Part shown: positions 8,752 through 20,700 of the stretch, piece after piece
Layout: each line of letters starts with the position of its first letter
Numbering within the stretch: position 1 is the first letter of the stretch
DNA from: Phoronis ovalis
Taxonomy: Eukaryota > Phoronida > Phoronidae
Direction: 5' to 3'
Assembly: GCA_028565635.1 (NCBI GenBank)
Contig: JAOXYB010050613.1
Location: forward strand, 1-26,345
DNA: 26,345 bases
The notes under the pieces: generated by a model
What the model saw: only the letters and a program-made list of their open reading frames with translations
The model's database searches: none
What the model was told of the DNA's origin: nothing
Translations under genes and position numbers: made by a program

Positions 8752-11700
8752 GTTTGTTATTAATATATTTGTACAAAAAAAAGCAAATGAAAAGTTACAA
8801 ATAATTTGTAAAACAAGATGCAGTTGTATCAATGAAGGTAATTTATGTAAATTAAAGTAATGCTTTACTTGGTATGTGTTTTTGTTACCGTAAATATTTT
8901 TAACAAATTAAAATTGTGTGATTGCTTTAATGTTGAAACTTTGATATCTTTTTAATCAAATTTCAAATCAGCTCAAGAAATTTTGACAAAGTTTAAAAAT
9001 AACTGTGATTGTTGAGTGTATACTTTTATAAATTTGTACATGAAATATGTTAAAACTGCGTAATCTATTGTTGTCTGCTATCACTGTAGTGTAGTCTAGG
9101 ATAAATGACTATCATAGCAGCCTCCCCATAGGGTCATAGTCTAGTCTATGTAAACTCTGCTGATTCAAACTTTTTTCTGTTAAAAACATTCTAAGTGACA
9201 TCTTCTACAATTAAACATAATAAACATTTGTAGAAAAGACTTTTTAACAAGTAAAACTCATGTATCCAGGACTACCACTACAGTTGTTATCACTGAGAAC
9301 TAATACCAGCTACTTTCTTGTACATTTGAATTCCTTTTGATATTTGCTCTTTTATAGACCCCACTCCTCTCGAGGGATGTATGGAACAGCTATCATACCA
9401 AATTACATCCTCGTCTGAAAGTGGCAAAATTCAGCATGCTACTCAGTCTGTCCTTCAAATTCACTTACCTAATGCAGTGAAAAGTGAAGATTACTTGTTA
9501 CTGTTAAAGTTTGCTGACTGTAGTAGCAAGGAAGTAAAAATGAAAGCTTATCAAGCAATCTACAGCTTGCTTTATCATTACCTAAGTAAAAGCGACATAG
9601 TACACTGCATGGATGAGCGCTTTTACTCCCATGTTCTATACATTGAGCATGGTATTGCTAATTTGTTACGCAAGGAAACATTAGACACTGAACACAGTCA
9701 CTGTGAAAAGCTGTGGGAAGCTTATAGTATTATTGTAGGTATAATCTGCATCTGCTTTGCAGTGAAAACTAATGCCAAGAAATGGATAGTGGATAGACTT
9801 GGTAGAATACATTATATAAATAGTGCAGAGGCATTCACTAGAAGGTTCAGTTGGATTTTAGAATTGCCATGCTTAGCTAAATATTCAGTATCAACAAGAA
9901 GTTTACTTTTGTTCTGCCAGCAAGGCCTGCAACTCTTACGGGACAACAAAGGATTCACTGATGATATAAAAGCTCTATTTACACAAGTCCCTGTAGATGT
10001 GCGAAGCATTAAGAAATTTACGAAGATTCCTGTAACTTTTCAATGCATTTTTAAGATGCTGATCAGTTCTAAAGTACGTGTGGTAATGTATAATGTTCAA
10101 AATAGGTATTAAGCTGGGTAGTTCAGAGGGTGCTTCTGTTGCTTGCAGCTTAAAGTTTAAGGAACGTAAAGCCAGTTTTTATTAATAGGACATAGGTTGA
10201 AATAAACACCTTTATGCAGCCCAGACTGTAAACTTATATTAAGAGAATTTAGTCTAAAATTTGTTTGGCTCGTCATACTTCAAGGTATTTTTTTTACATA
10301 AAGTGTTAATTTTATAAAAAAAATTAGATGATCATGAAGTGCTTTAATTATTCAATATTATAATACCAAATGATTTTGCATTATTGGTGGATAATGCTCG
10401 CAATGGTTGATATTTTGGAGGTGTGTGTATCTCAGGTAACCATTTCTTACAATTATACCCATATGCCGCTTTAAATAGGAAGATTGTTCTTTGAAAAGTT
10501 ACCATACACAACATTGTATCCACTACACTTACATAATTTTTAGTAATATGCTCTAATTTCTAGATTATTCATGACAAAGATTTCGATACAGCAACTAAAG
10601 AAGCAATGTACATAGCATTGTATAACCTTGCCAAGAATATGACCAAATGCTACAGCAGTCTGACAGTAAAGAAAGAAGAAAAAGAGATGCTAGGATTATG
10701 TGTTGCAAAGTGCATAATTAACATACTAGATAATCACAAGTATAAACTAGGTATTACTATATATCTTGCAATACCTTTTTGAAAGTAATTTTGTAGATTT
10801 TCTTAAAATTTTTGGTTATGCATTAAAAAAAAACAATATTTAAATTATTACTATAAAGTAGCAGTCTCCTGTTTCTATACCTATATTTCCAGTACCATGT
10901 CAACAACTTTTGGCTTCATATAAATATAACCAGGTAGCAGGCACCTCAATTCTTTTTTTGAAGTTAAGCTTGCAGTGACCTATAATTTGGCAGAACTACA
11001 AATCATGTCACTTCCTTTGAAGGCCTTGATTTTTATAATTTGAGTGGGTTAATCGTAATGTCGTTTCTAATTTCAGCCAGAGATCATGATATTATCCAGC
11101 TTCTCTTTGAGCGTACTTATAAAAAGGCCTCAGATGCTGTTAAGGACGTGATTATTGAGAAAACTCAACATTTCCGATTTCATGCAAATTCTGAGATTCA
11201 AGAAAAGGTTATTACTTTCTTCTGTAACCTAAATGTTGGACAATCACCTATGAATGAAGCAAAGGATTTTATACAGAAGAAATATAGTACCGCAGTGGAG
11301 TTTCGATGGAACCCATATTGTCAGCCTGCATTGCAAAAACGTACAAAAGAAATAAACTATAGGGGCAAAATGGGAGAGCGGAATATTGTTACAAAGGTCT
11401 TGCATCTTGATCATTCAGATATATTACAACCCGAGTTATATTTGAAAATAGTTCAAAACAGTCATCAGTACAGGAACGGAAATATTTGCCATTTGCATGT
11501 CAATGAATTGGAAATCCTGACACAGCTAACTCCAAGCAGACATATCATCGAACTTTTAGGTTATCAAGTTCGACCAATGCCATTGTTCTACATTGTTGAA
11601 GACATACAAGCTGAGTATGACTCACTGAAGCATTATATATTAGATCAACGTTTGAAATACAATTACTTAGATTATGAATGCCTTCAAAAGATCAGCTTAC

Positions 11701-14700
11701 AAGTTGTGGAGGCTGTCAATTTTTGTCATAAAAACAACATTGTAGTAAGAAATATCACCCCAACCAGTTTTCTCATCAAGCCAAATAATGTTGTGAAACT
11801 TTCCAATTTCACTATTGCAAGAGAAATGAAGACTGGCATGTTTGATCAGCTAGTGTTTGAAGGTACCAGCTTTTATTATATGCTTTTCTGATTAAAATGA
11901 ACAAAAATTTTACTTTTCAACCTCCTTTTTGGGAAAGAAAATAATGTTATAGACTTTAAATTAAAGTAGGTAATTGTATATTGTCACTCTGTAGCAAATT
12001 GTAATAACATTGCTGGTGGTAAAGGTAATATTGCCACTGGACACATTGCTGGTGGTAAAGGTAATATTGCCACTGGACACATGGGTCAAAGGGGGATCCA
12101 CAAAAATTGTGTGAAAAGGAATATTTTGTTTGCAACCAGGGACGTAATGTGCGTTCGTTGTTAAGGGTATATATTTAGCTAAATATTGGCAAATAGGGTA
12201 CTGTTTTTGGAATGCAGATCTTCCAAAGGGTATGTTTATCACCATCATACACAGATGCAAAAATAAAAAAGGGTATATTTTCACCATTTAATGTGAAAAG
12301 TCGGGGTGGCTTAACCAGCATAGAAACATATTTACTGAGTGAGGTCTAGTAAGGGTTACTTTTTATACCTACATGTACAAGTCTTCCAAAAAGGGGTGCT
12401 TTTTTAGCAGGCTATGTTTGCGTTTAGGAGCTTTTTTTTAAAACCTATGTTTGTGTATGTGCACCCTCTCTTTACACAAGTGACACCCCCCGATATTGCC
12501 TATAATGTTGAATATCATAGTTAATTAAATAAATCCTTCGCTTCTGGAACTCTTGATGATACTTAGCTCCATTCAGTGTTTTTATAGTGACAATGTTTGT
12601 TTTTTGATTATTTGCAGATAAAGATGATGTTGATGCTCGTACCTATCTTCCAGTGTTGTATGCATCCCCAGAGTCTCTGTTACATGGTATTTATACAACT
12701 GCTCATGACACTTGGTCCGTAATATGTACCGCATATGAATTATTCACTATGGGATGTCCTCCATTTCATAGGTTAATCATTGAAAAAAGAAGACCAATAG
12801 TAGAGATATTGCAACTGGTAAATATCCGTAACTGACCGATTCCTTCTAACATTCCTTAATACAAGTTGTAATACATCAAAGATAGGTAATCTCAATATAA
12901 TGCAGTTACGATGATGTCATAGTATTATAGTATTATGTATTTGCTTGTTCAGCATTTATTTCCTAAGAAATTTAAGTAAGGAATAGACAGTAATGTTCAT
13001 TTTTTATTTCCCATGATTTAAATCAAACTATAGAAAACTTCTACATGTTGCATAAGAAGGTTCCTGTTAATTTTTGCTTTTTCGCCATCCCATATAAATG
13101 AGAAAAAATATTATTTATATCAGAAATCATAAGAAGGCGTAGAGAGGAGAGTCTAGATATCATAGGAGCATACTTCGTTCCAAAAGTTGAGTTCTTATTA
13201 AAAATAGGATTCATTTCCAGTTGGACCATATTAATTTGTATGGTGTGTTCAGAAAATGTGACTATTGTTTAAGAGTGCTTCAATTTTATAAATGCCTCCG
13301 TTTTATCAAAATTAATTGCTGAGCCTGAGCAAGCTGTAGAGAGATAACTGCTCAGTGATTTTTTCTGTATCGTCAAAGTATCTGCCGTGTATTATGAAAT
13401 TTTGGGTTCAACACCATTCATATGGATACCTTTGACATCTTTATCTTTACAATTAAAGATGTCTAAAATTTCGGCGCACAAAATAAATAAATATGGGGAT
13501 AAAGGGTAACCTTGCATAAGACCTCTTCATACCTTAAAGAAAGCTGTAGACCAGCCATTATTAACAACACACGAATATGATTTACATAATTATTAAAAAC
13601 AGATTTGACAATGACATACTAAGCTCCTGGTGTAATGGTAATTGCAAACATCACTGACAATGAAAATGCAGTAGGTGATATTCCTAAACAATTAATGTGG
13701 TTGAACTCTAATATTATGATAGCTAACAAATTATACTATCTGAAAACTGGATTAACAGGGCTGTGTTGTAAGTATCTGAATTGTTTTATATAGGTACGCC
13801 AATAAGCATATAAAGTTGATCAGTATAGTACAATGGAACTAAATCAGATGTTGGATACCATCCCAGCTAGATGGCAAAGGGTGCTTCAAGAAAGCATCCA
13901 TAATGTCTTACTATTCAAATTTTATGTTTAAATGTTTTATTTGTTAACTTCAACCTTCCAAGGCATCAATGCACTCTTATATAATTATTCATGCAACAGA
14001 AAATGAATGGAACATAGCGAGAATTGAAAATTTAATAGATAGTTTAGACATAAGATCAGATGGGGAAAATTTTGTTTTACAGTAATTTTCAGCATTGTAC
14101 ATGCACATGTAACACTCTCTTTGCTAAGTTGCATTCTATTTTTGTTTGTGTATTTGTTGTTTTTTGCAATAAATATTTTCTAAAAAAAGAGGAAAAAGAG
14201 GATACGTCTACATTGTATATGCAAAATATTAGTTTGTGGAATATTAATTTCTTAATTTATAAACTTTGCAGGTAATTTATGGTTTAAAACCCATTAATGA
14301 GGTCATTAATGTGCCCAGTGATGTATTGAAGGTAATGTTGAGCTGCCTGGAACTGGAATACAGTGAAAGGGGAACACTTGAACACTTTGTTGCAGCACTG
14401 AGACCCTCAGGTATATTGAAACTTTAGTGGAATTTCATGTTGAACAGTCGGAACTGTTGTTACTTTTGAGTAAGAACTTTCCCAATTGAGAAGGAAGTAT
14501 TTTAAGTAATTTGTTTATGAGAATAGTTATTAATAAAAGAGTTGGAGGGATTTTAAAATATGAAATTCTTTTCGTATTCTTGATAAATTAAAATGCCTCG
14601 ACATATTATAAAAATTGTTTTGGAATTTTATATGATGCTAAAATATAAAACTGTATCCTTTTGCAGGCAAACGCAGACTTTCAGGATTTCGTGTAGACAT

Positions 14701-17700
14701 TGATCTGTCAAAATTACCGTCATCTTACATTTATCAACCTGAAATAGAAGGAGTAAGTACATCATGCTACAAATATCAGACTTACATGCACTTAGTGGAG
14801 TCGCTGGTCATGAACCTAAATATCCCAGTATGCAGCAGTTTGTGAATGAACAACAATGCAGTTCTGTGCAGCCTCATGTGATTCATTCACAAAATGATGC
14901 ATGTTGGGAATGTTTAGGTCAGCAATTGGTGACTCCACTAAGTACATGCAAGTAGTATACGTCTTCCATTTAAAAAAGACTGTATACAGCATAGGTGACG
15001 TGAACAGCAACAAGTCTAATTTTACGATAAAAACACTTGAAAACATTTTCAGAGACTACCTTGGTGTCTATGCTGTATGTAAATAAAACATTTAGTTTCA
15101 AAATGACACAAAATCAATAATATCTTTGCTTACTGGAGCACATTATGTTATCTAATTTCATTGCATCAATATAGTAATAAATTATGAAATTTGATAAAAT
15201 ATTATTCATACTTTAATTTCTTCTAACTCGTATGTACTCAAATTTTCCAAATGGCAGTTGTACACTTTATTATGCAAACGTCTTTTTCTGTTAACCCTCG
15301 GTGTATTCTTTATTTATGTTATTTATTCTTCCAGAGTCTAGGCATACCATATGGCTTGAAAACAGAAGAGCAGGCTTTATGTAAGGATTTGTACCAATTT
15401 AAGTAAAAATGATTTTGAAAGCTGATGCCAAAATTAGTTTTTGAAAAGTATACCAAATGAATGTTGTTATATCTTCAGCAGCTGTTAAAATTTTGCTCAA
15501 AGTTTCATAAAGATAACATCCTAGAATTATATAAATCTCTTCATTTTTTATACTGTTCTGTGTGCAGAACTAGCTGCCTCTGCGCAGATGTTACATACAA
15601 ACATAGCAAGTCTCACTCTCCTGACTGCCAAAATGGAGCAATGACATTTGCCGATTTACTAAATGATGAGCTTTTCTGAGCTCAGTGTTGGATACAATTC
15701 TCACTGATGTCTTGTGCATTTATTTTATTTTTGGGGTTTTGTCAATTATTTATTTTCAAATAAATTATTTAAAATTTTCAAAAATTTTTGTTAAAAACTC
15801 TGCATCTACAATCTTGAATATTTGCTTAAATAAGCTTTATCTATCTATCTGCAAATTAAATTAAATTTTTAAAATTTGATCAAAATCTGCAACTTTTAAG
15901 CAAGCCACAATGGCCACTTATCAGAACATGAGAATTAGTTTCAACCTTGTGTCATTACATTCATTAACATTGAAATATAATCTTTGCAAAAATATATACT
16001 TTTACAGACTTATCTACCTTTTTGTTTTGATTTTAAAAATTAATATAGAAGATAAAAAGTCAAATAAGAGTGTCACAATGCCATTTGTGACTTCTATATG
16101 ATAATATAATCATCATGTTTTTTAATTAAGAAATATCTTAGTTCATAATAATTATTTTGTTTCTACAGGTAGCGAGCCCCCTTATGTTAATGCTCGCACA
16201 GAGGACATGAGAGTTAATGGGTATTTTCCTTGTCAGCTAGTAGAAGTATATCCTTGTAATCCACCTAAATTAACAACAGGAAATAAACAAGCAGGACAGG
16301 TATGAATGTGTACTACCATTGCTTACAGTTTGCTACTGATCATAGTAGTATCCATTATATAATACATGTATGTTGTATGTACAAGTGTTATAGTATATTT
16401 TAATGTCAAGCTCAAAATTAGCTTTAGATTGATGAATTATTTTTGTTTTGCCTAAACAAGCTATTTCCTCTTTATATTTAATACTTGAAAATTCAACGAT
16501 CTGTTATTAAAGAGTTGGCATAACTACAGGTACGAGCACTGGTAGTAAAACTTTGCATGAACTTGGTGAAGCCACCAAATGCGTGCAAATAGTATGCAAT
16601 GGTCCTAACCCGATTTTAGCACCAGGGGTTCTGACAATCCTACCATTTTTTATGGTAATAAAAGTGTGATGTCATGTAGGTAAAAGGTCAGGGGATTATT
16701 TACGTATTTGACATGCAACACTAAAAGAATAAGGACCATGTTGACATTTTTATATAAATACAACCGCAGAGTATACTGTATAACTATTATACTAGAACCT
16801 GCAAAACAAGCGATACATTAACTAGAGTGCTATTAATACAAGCGGATCCCAAAGGATATGCAACAAAACATAGCTACAACTTTAAAGAGCATCAGAAAGA
16901 TGAGAACAGCTAGAATTCAAGTTAATACAAAATAAATGCAGAATTAAAATGTGCTAATTATTCAGACATCTGAAGGAAAACTCAGTTTCCAATCTCGCTT
17001 CTGTTAGGTATAAGGGGTACTAGATATATCTGTGCATGCCTTGGATCATGTCAAACCAAATATATATGAATATATAGTGAATTTCTATTCTTTGTTAAAA
17101 TTATTGTTTCTCCTGAAGATTTAATTTTATAATAGGCTTATAAAACGATATTCGTATACTAATAGTTGCTAAGAATACTTGAAATACGATCATTTTGTAT
17201 AATTTAAAAGATGTGTTATTAGCTGGGTCCAAAATCGGGTTTGAACCGTTGAAAAAGAAGCTTAAGGTTTAGTTTCATAATTTCATATTACTTTATCTTA
17301 CACGTCTGGCATATATATATAGATAGTTAAACAACAGGCATTGTCTGACATTTTGAAACGCAAGCATCTTACTAGCCATCGGTGCGACTAGCTATCAGTA
17401 CAAGTTCAAAAAGCTTTGTAGTTTACCTCTATTAAAGGTAGCACCTATAAACCACAATCTGTAACTTATGACATGTGGTGTAAAAACACCAGCTTGTCTT
17501 GAAATGTTTAGTGACTGGTGTAAGCTATAAGTAACGAATATGTTACATACAAATTTATTTTCTCTTGGTCACTCTGGCTTTAACTGTGTTTTTCTTTACT
17601 GTATTATATTGAATTCTGATAATTAACAATTGAAATTTGATTTTAAAATCTACAGTTATGGCCAATGGCAAGTAGTTTGATCAATTTAGATTTTAGTAAG

Positions 17701-20700
17701 AACTTCATTGCAAATGGTTTATTTTTTTAAACAGGAATTTAGAATTATGTGCGAAGAAACAGATATTGATATCTTTTGTAAGGGCGAATTAGATGAATTA
17801 CTACAATTACAACACCATAACCTGGTACAAATGTTTGATACTATTCCAAACCCAAAATTAGGAACTTTGAAGTTGGTAAGTATTTGTTCTTAATTTAAGT
17901 TTTTTAACACAAAGAGAATTGTGTTTTCTCAGAAAGTGAAAAAATAATTTAGCTTTTATGTGTTTATGTTTTTAGAAAAAACCGGTGTCACTTGTGGTGA
18001 TGCTGCTTTAAGATTTATTAGTATGAGTTGTATTTTGCTTATCCACACAGTAACTAGTGTTATAGTCCTAGGCTATGTGTCGTCGTTGCATGTCACACAT
18101 TCTTTGTCTCGCAGTGACAGTTTCAGTTTATACCTGTTCAGCTTCATATTAAGTACCTGGTAAATACTGGTCAAAGTGCAGATTGGAAATAATTTTGACC
18201 AAGATTATTCCAGTATGGCCGACTGGCAGCCATATTTGTTTCTGAGAGGACCTGGATCACATCCAAGATAACGAAGCCATGTTTGTTCTCGAGATGGTAC
18301 GTTGCAGTAACAGCTTCAATTTTTATTAGATCAACTTCATATTCGGTACCAGGTCAACGTGCAGGTTAGGTATAGTTTTGACCCGGATTACTTCCAATAT
18401 GGCTGACTGGCAGCCATGTTTGTTCTCGAGAGGGCACATCATAATTCACCATTTTCCAGAAAAATCAGGCATTGCCTGGACGATTTCATGAATGTCATAG
18501 GTGTGTGGGCATATTGTTCTTGTAAACCAATTCTGTGTGAAGGTATGAATATGAAATTTGTCTGCATAGTTACACTGGAGACCAATACCTATGCACTACT
18601 TATTGCATATTTGACCAACTGGTTGAGCAAAAACTGTCTATAATAACTTGTACAATGCAATTGCAAAAATAACATGTCATAGTGCAAACATCCATTCTAT
18701 TCTAGTACTACAAACTGGAAAGTTATGAAGAACTGTCATTTTATGATATTGCAAGGAACAAGACTGAAGATAAGCAATATTGCCTAGACAGATTAGCCGA
18801 GATTGCTTGTGGCTGTTCTTACCTCCACGAAAAAGGATGGATTTTGAGAGACATTAGACCTGAATTTATACAGATTGTGAATGGCCATGTAAGTAGGCAA
18901 ATATATTAAATTAACCTCAGTCTCATAAAATGTTTCAGTTTCCACATATGAATTTCATAATTTTTGGAACTATCATTTAATTTGATTGAAACTTGAGTGG
19001 GAAAGAAATTGTGAAACAACTAAATCTAACAAGTTTAACTCACTTGTAAGCTTTACTATCAGCTGTTTTAACTCCTCCAAAGATTGTGAATGAGTAGTAT
19101 TAAAAAAAAGTCGTTTTTCATTCTTTTGAATCTGCAGTACAATTGTTTTTGTTTAAGTTACCTTGTGTTTAATCTGCAGCATTCAACATACTATAACTTA
19201 CTTTATGTGTATCTTACAGTCTGTAATTGCTCGCATAAGTCGAATGGTGAAGTTAAAGTTGTGCTGTTATGACCGCTCTAGTACATACTCGAATTGCAAA
19301 GTCAAACTAGACGTACCTTTGGATTTAAGGAGAAGGTGCGCTATTTATGCAGTATCCCTATTACATTCATATGCACCAGTAATTATATGATAATTGTTCT
19401 CCTTATTCTGCCACAGGAATAACAAATTGTGCTTGGCAGAAATAGCACAAGGTTTGAACTCCGCTCATATAATATTTGGTGAATTATTGAAGTTTTGAAA
19501 AAAAAATTAGGACATTTTGGATCAAAAACATTATTTAATTAACATCCAAACTCACCACAGCATTGCACGCTTTGTCCAAGTTTTCCTAAGTGTTCATTGT
19601 ACTGCGGTGAGTTAGATTGTTGATTAATCTATTGTGTTTTCTGTGCCGCGAAATTACAGAATGCATATAGACTGTACACTGTTTGTAAACTTTTTTGGTA
19701 GAATATTGTAACATGTGATATAACGAAGAAACCTACTTTTATTATAGTCGGCAGAAAAATTGTATGACCATTCCCACCATACATAGAAAATTTAGCAGAG
19801 TTGACAAACATTTTAAAGCAAAAATCACAAATATTAAAGATGTAAAATCAGATGCGTCTAAAAGTGGTTAATGATGAGAAAAATATATATTACAACTAAT
19901 TTGTACCAAATTATCTCTTATGAAAATGCACATCATTTGAATGCCTTCTCTTTGTAGAATACCTCTTGAATCACTACAAGACGGAATTTTTTCTCAAGGT
20001 TCTGATGTGTTTACATTTGGCATCTTAGTGTATGAGGTGTACTTTTTACTAAGTACAAAAATAAAAGACCAGGCAATGGAGGAATTGGTTCCCTATTGCA
20101 GCATAAAACTTGACGAGGTATAATTTGCCATATGTGTAGCATTTAAGTTAAAGAGAATTTTTTTAAATTTACTGTATTTGTAGATTGGCAAATGTTAAGT
20201 CTTAAGTTTGTTAATTCAATCCCAGGTAAAAGTTTCATTACATGGAAAAATTTTATAGCTCGGGATACATTGTGGTAGTTTGCTCGACTTTCCTATCTAT
20301 TTCGTTCATCAATGTGAAAAATAGGCTTATGAAAGTACAAAAAAAATTGGAAACACAATATTCACTAATGTTTACAATTCAAAACTTTAGGTTTATAAAA
20401 TCTGGTGATATGACCCAAGAAGTGACTGTTTTGGGAAAAAATTGTGTTGGTTAATTCTTCAGGAGTGAAACGGCTGCTTTAGGTTGATATTTGCTATTGT
20501 TATGAAAGAACAAATTCTGTTCCAGATTCCAAACTTTCTAGAAGAAAGAAAAACTTTAGAGCAACCTTGCCTTATGCCGGACAGTATTTACCACATTTGT
20601 AAGAAAACCTGGTATCAAGAGCGAATAAATCGACCAAGTATGGCTGACATTACAGAAAATTTAAAGTTAGTGCGAATTTTACATACGAGCAACAAGAAAA

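Noticed and set aside
14764-15046. Two short open frames, one on each strand, with similar peptides
   Set aside because: They are the two faces of the palindrome at 14780-14953. The similarity comes from the inverted repeat and not from coding.
15461-15587. Upstream part of the open stretch before the candidate alternative exon
   Set aside because: Joining exon 8 to the earlier acceptors (about 15479 or 15566) puts the phase-1 reading into an early stop. Only the acceptor at 15587 stays open.
17222-17420. Possible tRNA gene on the minus strand
   Set aside because: Only a B-box-like GGTTCAAACCC fits. A plausible A-box is more than 100 bases away and no acceptor stem or anticodon arm can be drawn.
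11077-20665. Interpretation as an active receptor-type or JAK-like kinase
   Set aside because: DFG is lost in both folds, and each also lacks another essential residue. No SH2, FERM or membrane segment is visible.
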